The notes under the pieces are model-generated. The model searched no databases, was not told the DNA's origin, and saw only the letters and a program-made list of their open reading frames with translations. A program made the translations under genes and the position numbers. DNA of 15,311 nt from JANNAT01 sp031422555 (GTDB lineage Bacteria > Pseudomonadota > Alphaproteobacteria > Rhodobacterales > Rhodobacteraceae): contig JANPLZ010000060.1 in the NCBI GenBank assembly GCA_031422555.1, forward strand, positions 1-15,311. The letters are read 5' to 3'. Of the stretch, positions 1-6,688 are shown one piece after another; the stretch's first letter is position 1; each line of letters begins with the position of its first letter.

Positions 1-231
1 GCTTTTTTGATTGCGATCCGCCGAAATCGTCGCCTTGGAGTAACTGGTGGCCAGCAGCGCCGCACGGCCCACGTCACCGACACCTTCGGCCTTGGCCTCT
101 TTGGCCATCACCGATTTCCAATCCTCAAACCCCGACGCGCCATCGCCACAGGGGGCGGCAAGGCCCGGACTGCCAAGGCCAAGGACAAGCATTAACGCGC
201 AGGATTTCAACAAAATACGGCTTTTGAACAC
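1..231 (-). CDS. Lytic murein transglycosylase, MltB-like, N-terminal fragment
   Basis: This is the first 77 codons of a secreted protein that continues beyond base 1. Reading leftward from a GTG at 231 gives a positively charged start (MFKSRILLKS), a hydrophobic stretch rich in Leu, Val and Gly, and a likely signal-peptidase site near LAA-PCGDG. An in-frame ATG at 192 would cut away most of the signal peptide, so the GTG is preferred. The mature part (FEDWKSVMAKEAKAEGV, then TISADRNQKS) resembles the N-terminus of MltB-family (SLT_2) transglycosylases, which have a DRxQ motif after a short helical segment. Such enzymes cleave the MurNAc-GlcNAc bond of peptidoglycan in the periplasm. The catalytic region is outside the window, so the assignment rests on the signal peptide and this motif. 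No clear Shine-Dalgarno is visible. Confidence 0.6.
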   Translation of the reverse strand, partial: MFKSRILLKSCALMLVLGLGSPGLAAPCGDGASGFEDWKSVMAKEAKAEGVGDVGRAALLATSYSKATISADRNQKS

Positions 232-365
232 GACAAATACCCCGGCTAAGACTAGACCACCAGTTTAGCGGCGAACCCGCGCCTTGCAAGGTGCCATGAT
301 CAAATCAAGCCTCAGGCGCGCAAGGGACACAGTCGCCTGTGGCCAAGGGGAAGGGCGCAAAAATG

Positions 366-441
366 TGGTAGGCCCGGAGGGAATCGAACCCCCAACCAAG
401 GCGTTATGAGCGCCCTGCTCTAACCGTTGAGCTACAGGCCC
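366..441 (-). tRNA. tRNA with CAT anticodon, probably tRNA-Ile2
   Basis: A complete 76-nt cloverleaf is read on the minus strand. The acceptor GGGCCTG pairs with CGGGCCT, including a terminal G-U and one internal wobble. The D arm is GCTC/GAGC. The anticodon stem GGGCG/CGCCT encloses the loop CTCATAA, and the T arm is GGGGG-TTCGATT-CCCTC. The discriminator A is followed by an encoded CCA at 366-368. A CAT anticodon is shared by Met tRNAs and by tRNA-Ile2, whose C34 is modified to lysidine by TilS to read AUA. The GGGCCTG acceptor resembles alphaproteobacterial Ile2 as I recall it. Initiator tRNA is unlikely, because the anticodon stem lacks the three consecutive G-C pairs next to the loop. 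Elongator Met cannot be fully excluded by eye. Confidence 0.93.
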
Positions 442-451
442 CCACAATCGG

Positions 452-479
452 TGCGTATCATTTGACGTCCGGGTGTCAA
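452..479 (-). promoter_or_regulatory. Likely tRNA promoter
   Basis: Upstream of the tRNA on the minus strand there is a perfect -35 hexamer TTGACA (bases 479-474), a 16-base spacer and a weak -10-like TACGCA (457-452). The -10 ends 10 bases before the tRNA 5' end, giving a leader of only a few bases, as is common for tRNA genes. The -10 match is poor, so this rests mainly on the consensus -35 and on its position. Confidence 0.5.
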
Positions 480-695
480 GACGCTGCATGGCAGGACCGT
501 GTTGAAAAGACTTCGCGCCCATGTTTTGGGTTAGCTGCGCTTTGGCTTTAACTTTTGCGCGGGCCTGTAGGTCAACGGCGCAACTGCCGCCGCCACCCGC
601 GCAAACCTTGGCTGCGCATGTCACAAAACCGGTTTCCCCCTATCGTTGATTGCGATATGGCGACTGGCAGCGGGCACAGCCTTTGGAGACAGCGG

Positions 696-1769
696 ATGAC
701 TGGCGGCAAAATTACCGGGCAAGACGTGTTGGGACAGAACGGGTTAACCTATGCCGATGCGGGCGTCGATATTGACGCGGGCAATGCGCTGGTGGAACGG
801 ATCAAACCCGCCGCGCGGCGCACCCAGCGGCCGGGCACGATGTCGGGTCTGGGCGGGTTTGGTGCGCTGTTTGATCTGAAAGGTGCGGGATATTCCGACC
901 CCATTCTGGTGGCCGCCACCGACGGGGTTGGCACCAAACTGCGCATCGCAATTGACACCGGCCATGTCGATACCATCGGCATTGATCTGGTGGCAATGTG
1001 CGTCAACGATCTGGTTTGCCAAGGGGCCGAGCCGTTGTTTTTTCTGGACTATTTCGCCACCGGCAAGCTGGATGTCGATCAGGCCACGCGCATTATCAAT
1101 GGCATTGCCGCGGGGTGCGAAGCGTCGGGTTGCGCGCTGATCGGCGGCGAGACGGCGGAAATGCCGGGCATGTATCATGGCGGTGATTTCGATCTGGCAG
1201 GCTTTGCCGTGGGGGCAATGGAGCGTGGCCAGGATTTGCCCGCGGGCGTGGGGGCGGGCGATGTGTTGCTGGGGTTGGCGTCGGATGGGGTGCATTCCAA
1301 CGGCTATTCCTTTGTGCGCAAAGTGGTCGAATTGTCGGGGCTGGGCTGGGATGCGCCGTCGCCGTTTTCAGACGGCACTCTGGGGCAGGCGTTGCTGACG
1401 CCAACGCGGTTATACGTTAAATCGGCGCTGGCGGCGGTGCGGGCGGGCGGCGTGCATGCGCTGGCCCATATCACCGGCGGCGGCCTGACGGAAAATCCGC
1501 CCCGGGTGATCCCCGACGGGTTAGCTTGCGAGATTGATCTGACCGCATGGGCGCTGCCCGCCGTGTTCAACTGGCTGGCCACAACGGCAAACATGACTCA
1601 GTCGGAATTGCTGAAAACCTTCAACTGCGGCATCGGCATGATGCTGGTGGTGGCGGCGGATCGCGCCGCGGCATTAACCGAAGTGCTGCAGGATCAAGGC
1701 GAAACCGTGGTGGTTATGGGCCATGTCGTGCCCGGGAATGGGGTGATCTACCAAGGCGTTCTTGCGTGA
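696..1769 (+). CDS. purM: Phosphoribosylformylglycinamidine cyclo-ligase (AIR synthetase)
   Basis: PurM converts formylglycinamidine ribonucleotide to aminoimidazole ribonucleotide with ATP in cytosolic de novo purine synthesis. The 357-residue product has the usual family length and begins with the typical block NGLTYADAGVDIDAGN (residues 15-30). It also shows ATDGVGTKL (74-82), GGETAEMPGMY (150-160), SDGVHSNGY (196-204) and HITGGGLTENPPR (258-270), the ATP and substrate loops of the PurM/PurL superfamily. The ATG at 696 follows GGAG (685-688) with 7-base spacing. The frame stays open upstream to about 555, but that stretch has no family resemblance and is untranslated leader. The stop overlaps the purN start as GTGA, implying translational coupling. 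No purine riboswitch or clear promoter was recognised in 442-695. Confidence 0.97.
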   Translation: MTGGKITGQDVLGQNGLTYADAGVDIDAGNALVERIKPAARRTQRPGTMSGLGGFGALFDLKGAGYSDPILVAATDGVGTKLRIAIDTGHVDTIGIDLVAMCVNDLVCQGAEPLFFLDYFATGKLDVDQATRIINGIAAGCEASGCALIGGETAEMPGMYHGGDFDLAGFAVGAMERGQDLPAGVGAGDVLLGLASDGVHSNGYSFVRKVVELSGLGWDAPSPFSDGTLGQALLTPTRLYVKSALAAVRAGGVHALAHITGGGLTENPPRVIPDGLACEIDLTAWALPAVFNWLATTANMTQSELLKTFNCGIGMMLVVAADRAAALTEVLQDQGETVVVMGHVVPGNGVIYQGVLA

Positions 1770-2359
1770 AGCGGGTTGCCATCCTGATTTCGGGGGGTGG
1801 GTCCAACATGCTGGAATTGCTGCGCGATATGGCGGGCGATCATCCGGCACGCCCGGTTTTGGTGGCGTCAAATGATCCTGCGGCACGGGGGCTTTCGCGG
1901 GCAGCGGGCGCGGGCGCGGGGGTTGCGGTGGCTGCGGTGGATCACCGCGCCTTTGGCGGGGATCGCGCGGCGTTTGAGGCGGCCTTGCTGCAACCGATAC
2001 TGGCCTGCGATCCCGATATCATTTGTCTGGCCGGGTTCATGCGGGTGCTGACGCCGGATTTTGTGGCGCGGTTTGAAGGCCGGATGTTAAACATCCACCC
2101 GTCGTTATTGCCCAAATATCCCGGCCTGCACACCCATGCGCGGGCGTTGGCGGCGGGCGATACCAAGGCAGGCTGCACCGTGCATCTGGTGACGCCGGTG
2201 TTGGATGTCGGGCCAATCCTGGGCCAAGCCGCGGTGCCGGTTTTGCCGGGCGACACGGTGCAGGCGCTGGCGGACCGGGTTTTGGTGCAAGAACACCGGC
2301 TTTACCCGGCGGTGCTGCGGCGGTTTGCGGCAGGAAACACACACGCCTTGTTTTTATAG
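1766..2359 (+). CDS. purN: Phosphoribosylglycinamide formyltransferase (GAR transformylase)
   Basis: PurN transfers a formyl group from 10-formyl-tetrahydrofolate to GAR, two steps before PurM in the purine pathway. The 197-residue product is of normal length. It has the phosphate-binding loop ISGGGSN (residues 8-14), the conserved CLAGFMRVL (87-95) and the catalytic block LNIHPSLLPKYPG (108-120) with Asn109 and His111. The catalytic Asp147 lies in LDVGPIL. Translation starts at a GTG that overlaps the purM stop by four bases (GTGA), so it depends on purM translation. The 3' end overlaps the stop of the opposing RTX gene by six bases (2354-2359). No terminator hairpin with a T-run is seen, only a short AT-rich inverted repeat across the two stops. 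Confidence 0.97.
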   Translation: MKRVAILISGGGSNMLELLRDMAGDHPARPVLVASNDPAARGLSRAAGAGAGVAVAAVDHRAFGGDRAAFEAALLQPILACDPDIICLAGFMRVLTPDFVARFEGRMLNIHPSLLPKYPGLHTHARALAAGDTKAGCTVHLVTPVLDVGPILGQAAVPVLPGDTVQALADRVLVQEHRLYPAVLRRFAAGNTHALFL

Positions 2360-3964
2360 AATAAAATCATCGGCGGTAAAGGCCAGCAAATTGGTCTGGC
2401 CAAACAACTGCACCGACCCGGTGCCACCCAAATCAGCCAGATCAAGCACAATTGTGCCGTCGATCAGGTAAAGTGCCGCTTGCGCCCGGGCAAAAGTGAT
2501 GTTGAAATCCTGCAGGTCAAGCCGATCCCGGCCTTGGGCAAAATCCATCACATCATCGTCGCCGTTGATCTGGTTCAGCACGAACACGTCGGCACCGCGG
2601 CCGCCAAACAGCAGATCGTCACCCGCCCCGCCAACAATGGTGTCCGCGCCGCTGCCCCCGGCCAGCCGGTCATCGCCCGCATCGCCCTGCACAAGATCAT
2701 TGCCCGCGCCGCCAAACAGCGCGTCACCATCCTCGCCGCCCCGTAGGCTGTCGTTGCCCGATTGCCCGTAAAGTCGATCCATGCCTGCCCCGCCGAACCC
2801 CTGATCCGCCCCGGCCCCGCCAGACAGGCGGTCGTCGCCGGTGTCACCGATCAGCATATCCGCCCCCACGCCGCCTTTCAGCACGTCATTGCCGATGCCC
2901 CCGTCCAGCACATCTTGCCCGCCGCCGCCGATCAAGCGGTCATCCCCGGCATGGCCGTACAGGCTGTCGTTCAATTCCTTGCCCAAAAGCCGGTCATCGC
3001 CGCCCAAGCCGCCGATCAGATTGGCAACACCTGCCACCCCCGCCAGCCTGTCTCCATCGGCGCTGCCCAAAACCGGCGCGCGCTCAAAGCTGTTGTAAGC
3101 CTCGTTTGGCACGACGTAAGGCAACAGGCCCGGATGGCTGCCGGCAAACTCCAGCAGTTTGCCCGGATCGGTGCCCCGTGCGGCACTTTCCAAAGCCAGA
3201 ACAGACAGGCCCGGATAGGCCGCCAAAGCGGCAGACAGCACGCCGGGGCCAGCAGCTTCGGTCGAGAACTGGTTTTCAATCACCATGCCGTTGATCGCCG
3301 CCTTATAGGCCGCAAACAACGCACCTGCCGTGCCGCCAGTCGAATCCCCGCCTATAAAGACGCCTGAATTCACGATCACCGTGGCGGTGGGATTGACCGC
3401 CCGAACTGCCGCCGCCACGTCGATCACCAAGGTCATCATGGCGTCGGCAAGGCTGGGATCGTATGTGCCAGCGCTGTAACCCGCCGCGAAATACTGCCCG
3501 ACATCGTCCAGAAACACGCCGCCATAGCCCGCCTGCACTTGGGCCACCGCTTGGGCTATCACCAGGGCCTGCCAATCGGGATCGCGGTAATCGACGCGGA
3601 TCGCCTCATCCGCCGGGGCGGCTCCGGCAGGCTCGGCGGCGAAATCGACACCGCCCAGATTGTTCAAAAGCCACGCCGGCGCGCCCGCGTTCACCACACC
3701 GACATCGGGTTCGCCCGGATCGGCGGGCGTAACCCAAGCCGGGTTCCAATAGCTGCGGGCAGCATCCGTCACCGATGTATTCACATAAGCCACCACGGTT
3801 TTGCCCGCGGCGGCGAAACTGGCCAGTTCGGCGGCACTTAGAGGTGGCGTGCCATTGGTGATGCCAATCGCGGATTCCGTGATCAGCACCTGCGCCCCGG
3901 TGGCGGCCAACCCGGCGGCGGTGGCATTGGAAAACTGCAAGGCGAAACTGGTGAACAAGGGCAT
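2354..3964 (-). CDS. Secreted RTX protein with N-terminal GH114/TM1410-like domain
   Basis: The protein has 536 residues in two parts. Residues 1-290 resemble the GH114/TM1410 (polygalactosaminidase-like) TIM barrel: VVAYVNTSVTDAARSYW (57-73), GYGGVFLDDVGQYF (146-159), VIVNSGVF (196-203) and GMVIENQFS (226-234). The acidic residues Asp153/154 and Glu230 fall where this fold carries its catalytic Asp and Glu. Residues about 318-462 hold roughly 16 glycine/aspartate nonapeptides (GGAGNDxLx type), which bind calcium and form a beta-roll. The acidic, hydrophobic C-terminus ending in ADDFIL resembles a type I secretion signal, and there is no N-terminal signal peptide, which agrees with ABC-type export. 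No transporter genes are nearby. The substrate is unknown; an alpha-galactosaminoglycan or similar polymer is an inference. The start ATG has AAGAG about seven bases upstream. Confidence 0.85.
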   Translation of the reverse strand: MPLFTSFALQFSNATAAGLAATGAQVLITESAIGITNGTPPLSAAELASFAAAGKTVVAYVNTSVTDAARSYWNPAWVTPADPGEPDVGVVNAGAPAWLLNNLGGVDFAAEPAGAAPADEAIRVDYRDPDWQALVIAQAVAQVQAGYGGVFLDDVGQYFAAGYSAGTYDPSLADAMMTLVIDVAAAVRAVNPTATVIVNSGVFIGGDSTGGTAGALFAAYKAAINGMVIENQFSTEAAGPGVLSAALAAYPGLSVLALESAARGTDPGKLLEFAGSHPGLLPYVVPNEAYNSFERAPVLGSADGDRLAGVAGVANLIGGLGGDDRLLGKELNDSLYGHAGDDRLIGGGGQDVLDGGIGNDVLKGGVGADMLIGDTGDDRLSGGAGADQGFGGAGMDRLYGQSGNDSLRGGEDGDALFGGAGNDLVQGDAGDDRLAGGSGADTIVGGAGDDLLFGGRGADVFVLNQINGDDDVMDFAQGRDRLDLQDFNITFARAQAALYLIDGTIVLDLADLGGTGSVQLFGQTNLLAFTADDFIL

Positions 3965-3992
3965 TGGTTACTCTTTTTTCAGGGTTTCAGAA

Positions 3993-4022
3993 TTTGTGCG
4001 ATGCTTCAGCCTCACCTGTCAA
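3993..4022 (-). promoter_or_regulatory. Possible promoter of the RTX gene
   Basis: A perfect -35-like TTGACA (bases 4022-4017 on the minus strand) lies about 53 bases upstream of the RTX start codon. The spacing allows a weak A-rich -10 (GCACAA or CACAAA, near 3993-3999). The -35 is convincing but the -10 is not. The 179-base gap holds the divergent starts of this gene and rnd, so promoters for both should lie here. Confidence 0.35.
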
Positions 4023-4143
4023 GGCAACGCCAAGTTGTGGGGCCGCGCTGGCGGGCTTTCGCGCAAGGCTTTTCATTCAGGGCACTTCCCCCTATAGCCG
4101 TTGGGCGGGATGCCCCCGCAAGCCCTTGCGAAAGAAGCCGTCC

Positions 4144-5301
4144 ATGCGCACGATCACCACCACTGCCGACCTTGCCGATTTCTGTGCCGCCGCCAAAACC
4201 CAACCCTACGTCACCATCGACACCGAATTTCTGCGCGAGCGGACCTATTGGTCAAAGCTGTGCCTGATCCAGATGGCGCTGCCGGGGGCGGGGGGCGATG
4301 CGGTGCTGGTCGATCCGATTGTCGGGGATCAGATGTCGATGGAGCCGCTTTACGATCTGTTCCGCCACGAGGCGACGGTGAAAGTGTTTCACGCCGCGCG
4401 TCAGGATCTGGAGATCTTTTTCGTCGAAGGCAACGTCTTCCCCAAGCCGCTGTTTGACACCCAGATCGCGGCGATGGTTTGCGGGTTTGGCGAACAGGTC
4501 GGCTATGAAACCCTCGTCAAGAAAATCGCCAAGCAGGATCTGGATAAAACCTCGCGCTTTACCGATTGGTCGCGCCGCCCGCTGTCGACGGCGCAAAGCG
4601 ATTATGCCTTGGGCGATGTCACCCATCTGCGGGTGATTTACGAATCCCTCGCGGCGCAACTGGCCAAGAATGGCCGCACCGCGTGGGTTGAAGAAGAACT
4701 GGCGGTGCTGGTCGATCCTGCCACCTATACCGTGCATCCCGATGAGGCCTGGCTGCGCGTCAAGACCCGCACTACCTCGGGGCGGTTTTTGGCGGTGGTC
4801 AAGGAACTGGCGCGCTTTCGCGAGGATTACGCCCAAGGCAATAACGTGCCGCGAAGCCGGGTGATGAAGGATGATGCCTTGTTGGAGTTGGCCTCGACCC
4901 GGCCGACCAACCACGAAGAATTGGGCCGCTCGCGGCTGTTGATGCGCGAGGGGCGCAAATCGGAAATTGCCGAAGGCATTCTGGCGGCAATCAAAGCAGG
5001 CATGGAGATGAAGGCCGATGCGCTGCCCAAGGCCGATATCAGCCGCGATCAGTTGCAGGTGAACCCGGCGCTGGCCGATTTATTGCGGGTGCTGCTAAAG
5101 GCCAAGGCCGAACAACTGGGCGTGGCGCCGCGGCTGATCGCCTCGGCCGCCGATCTTGATCTGATTGCGGCGGGCATGCGTGATCTGGACACATTGAAAG
5201 GCTGGCGCGCCGAAGCCTTTGGCGACGATGCCATTCGTTTGTGCCGGGGCGAGATTGCCCTGTCGGCCAAAGGCAGCGAAGTGCGGGTGGTTAAACTTTA
5301 A
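4144..5301 (+). CDS. rnd: Ribonuclease D
   Basis: RNase D is a cytosolic 3'-5' exoribonuclease that trims tRNA and other stable RNA 3' ends. The 385-residue protein shows the complete DEDDy exonuclease site: Asp26 and Glu28 in IDTEFLRE, Asp88 in HAARQDLE, and Tyr154 with Asp158 in DYALGDVTHL. After the nuclease domain (about 1-190) comes an HRDC domain around residues 200-280 (WLRVKTRTTSGRFLAVVKEL onward) and a second helical C-terminal region. The start at 4144 follows an AAAGAAG purine stretch at 4131-4137. Upstream in-frame codons back to 3964 do not resemble the family and are leader. The gene converges on the lipoprotein gene with five bases between their stop codons. A purMN-rnd order would be natural here, and the RTX gene interrupts it. 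Confidence 0.96.
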   Translation: MRTITTTADLADFCAAAKTQPYVTIDTEFLRERTYWSKLCLIQMALPGAGGDAVLVDPIVGDQMSMEPLYDLFRHEATVKVFHAARQDLEIFFVEGNVFPKPLFDTQIAAMVCGFGEQVGYETLVKKIAKQDLDKTSRFTDWSRRPLSTAQSDYALGDVTHLRVIYESLAAQLAKNGRTAWVEEELAVLVDPATYTVHPDEAWLRVKTRTTSGRFLAVVKELARFREDYAQGNNVPRSRVMKDDALLELASTRPTNHEELGRSRLLMREGRKSEIAEGILAAIKAGMEMKADALPKADISRDQLQVNPALADLLRVLLKAKAEQLGVAPRLIASAADLDLIAAGMRDLDTLKGWRAEAFGDDAIRLCRGEIALSAKGSEVRVVKL

Positions 5302-5306
5302 CCACG

Positions 5307-5762
5307 CTAGCGGCGGCTGGCGCGCGCGTTGCCAGCGCCCTGAACGATGATTTGTGAAATGCCGCTTAGTTTGATGTCGGACAGGCTGTAGGCCACGGTC
5401 ACTTCGCGCGATTGCTGGTTGACCACGCCCGCCCGTGTGATGGGCGGGAAAATGTGAAATTCCAATACCAGCGTGCCAGATTCGTCCAGCGGTAACGGCA
5501 CAAGTTCGGCATCCCAAAAGCCTTGGGTGGGCGGCAGCCCGGTGGCCCGCACCAGCGCCCCGCCGGGGAAAGGTTCAATCGACATGGTCAGCACCTGCGC
5601 CACCAAAGGCCGCGGATCGGCGGGCGCGGTGGTGACAAGCGCCACTTGATCTGCGGGCTGCGAGCGGCCAAACCAATTCAGCGGGTTCAACCGCGATTGG
5701 CCAAAGCCGCAGGCGGACAGGGCCAAAGTTGCAACCAATACAGCAGTCAGGGGCAGGCGCAT
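5307..5762 (-). CDS. Conserved small lipoprotein of unknown function
   Basis: The 151-residue product starts with MRLPLTAVLVATLALSAC. This is a type II signal peptide with lipobox LSAC and acylated Cys18, so the protein is probably anchored in the outer membrane facing the periplasm. The mature part has RPLVAQVLTMSIEPFPGGALVRATGLPPTQGFWDAEL-type text and ends with a basic ARASRR tail. I recall similar lipoproteins in Rhodobacteraceae, but none with an assigned function. The ATG at 5762 is chosen because AAGGGA lies eight bases upstream; the alternative ATG at 5768 would be only two bases from it. A GCTGGC/GCCAGC hairpin (5316-5336) in the 3' end could weakly stop transcription arriving from rnd, but it lacks a T-run. 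Confidence 0.8.
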   Translation of the reverse strand: MRLPLTAVLVATLALSACGFGQSRLNPLNWFGRSQPADQVALVTTAPADPRPLVAQVLTMSIEPFPGGALVRATGLPPTQGFWDAELVPLPLDESGTLVLEFHIFPPITRAGVVNQQSREVTVAYSLSDIKLSGISQIIVQGAGNARASRR

Positions 5763-5885
5763 CGTCATCGTCCCTTGCAAGTCTGTCCCTTGGGTAGCCG
5801 ATACGCGACAGTTTGGAAAGGCCAGACAGGCTGGACTTGGCCCGCGCACAGGCCTACCTGTTTCAGGCATGGAATGGAGAAACCG

Positions 5886-6293
5886 ATGGCCACCGCCGCC
5901 TTTGAAGAGCTTGCCGAAACCTTTGAATTTCTGGACGATTGGGAAGACCGCTATCGCCACGTCATCGAATTGGGCCGCGCCATGCCCGCTTTGGAAGACA
6001 GTTTCAAAGTGCCCGCGTTAAAAGTGGATGGCTGTGCCAGCCAAGTGTGGCTGCGCCCGATTGTGGCGGACGGGCAGTTTGATTTCCAAGGCGAATCCGA
6101 TGCGATGATCGTGCGCGGGCTGATTGCGGTGTTGCATGCGCTTTATGCCGGGGTGCCGGTGGCACAGGTGGGCACGGTGGATGCGGTGGCCGAACTGGGG
6201 CGGCTGGGGTTGAACGAACATCTTTCGGCGCAACGGTCAAACGGCGTGCGCGCGATGGTCGAGCGGATTAGGAAAGTCGCCGCCAGCGTCTAA
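5886..6293 (+). CDS. sufE: SufE-family cysteine desulfuration protein
   Basis: SufE accepts persulfide sulfur from the cysteine desulfurase SufS and passes it to the SufBCD scaffold for Fe-S cluster assembly in the cytosol. The 135-residue protein is of normal family length. It contains the acceptor Cys50 in VDGCASQVW, preceded by DRYRHVIELGR and followed by GLIAVLHALYAGVP and LGLNEHLSAQRSNG, all SufE hallmarks. The ATG at 5886 has GGAGA (5876-5880) five bases upstream. No suf operon genes are adjacent, so this is a stand-alone copy. Its TAA overlaps the stop of the opposing DUF427 gene by four bases, and a perfect 6-bp inverted repeat (6284-6305) surrounds both stops. Confidence 0.95.
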   Translation: MATAAFEELAETFEFLDDWEDRYRHVIELGRAMPALEDSFKVPALKVDGCASQVWLRPIVADGQFDFQGESDAMIVRGLIAVLHALYAGVPVAQVGTVDAVAELGRLGLNEHLSAQRSNGVRAMVERIRKVAASV

Positions 6294-6305
6294 GTGGAAA
6301 CGCTG
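6284..6305. terminator. Inverted repeat spanning the sufE/DUF427 stops
   Basis: CAGCGT (6284-6289) and ACGCTG (6300-6305) form a perfect 6-bp stem with a 10-base loop that contains both convergent stop codons. Its position suggests a shared bidirectional stop signal. Neither strand has a following T-run, so it does not meet the usual intrinsic-terminator form. Confidence 0.3.
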
Positions 6306-6628
6306 ACGCGATCGGTGTAAAACGCCAGATGGCCTGCGATCTGCTCCATCCCGAAGATCGGCGTCTCATAAGACCAGACAACGTTCTCCAAAACGCCGCC
6401 GGGGGTGGTGATCGAATAATAGCTGCACGGGCCTTTGTGCGGGCAAGTGGTTTGACGGGCGGTTTTGGTCAGCAAATCCATCGCCATATCGGCGCGCGGC
6501 ACATAGATCACGGCGGCATAGGTGCCCTCTGACATTTGCAGCGCCGCGTTTGTGTGCCCGATCAAAGTGTCGCCCGCGCGCACGCTGACCTGCGCGGCCA
6601 CTGCGGTAAGTTTGATATGCGATGCCAT
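6290..6628 (-). CDS. DUF427 domain protein
   Basis: The 112-residue product fits the DUF427 family throughout. It has YAAVIYVPRADM (about residues 37-48), the signature TTCPHKGPCSYYSI, then VVWSYETPIFGMEQIAGHLAFYTDRVSV. Biochemical function is not established for the family; members are compact cytosolic beta-rich proteins, and no signal peptide is present here. The conserved Cys, His and Lys of the CPHKG block and the YYS motif are intact. The ATG at 6628 has a strong AGGAGA six bases upstream, so upstream codons to 6679 are excluded. It lies 60 bases downstream of the aminopeptidase gene on the same strand and might be co-transcribed with it. Confidence 0.88.
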   Translation of the reverse strand: MASHIKLTAVAAQVSVRAGDTLIGHTNAALQMSEGTYAAVIYVPRADMAMDLLTKTARQTTCPHKGPCSYYSITTPGGVLENVVWSYETPIFGMEQIAGHLAFYTDRVSVST

Positions 6629-6688
6629 GCAACTCTCCTGCGGTTGTCTCAAACCTAGCGCAGCCGTTGTGAAGCGCAAATCACGTTT

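Noticed and set aside
1..268. Plus-strand small frames at the left edge
   Set aside because: They are antisense to the signal-peptide-bearing transglycosylase fragment and carry no motif.
555..695. In-frame N-terminal extension of purM
   Set aside because: The extra 47 residues are Arg-rich and unlike PurM, and a GGAG site at 685-688 clearly serves the ATG at 696.
744..1295. 183-codon minus-strand frame inside purM
   Set aside because: It lies entirely within a clearly functional purM and has no recognisable motif; long antisense frames are expected in GC-rich genes.
2480..3367. Plus-strand frames across the RTX repeats and possible DNA tandem repeat or CRISPR
   Set aside because: The periodicity is 27 bases and reflects the nine-residue RTX protein repeat; units vary and there are no spacers.
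4252..4914. 220-codon minus-strand frame within rnd
   Set aside because: This is an antisense shadow of the RNase D coding region, with no ribosome-binding site or motif.
5316..5336. Terminator between rnd and the lipoprotein gene
   Set aside because: The 6-bp GCTGGC/GCCAGC stem lies inside the lipoprotein coding end and has no T-run; it is mentioned only as context.
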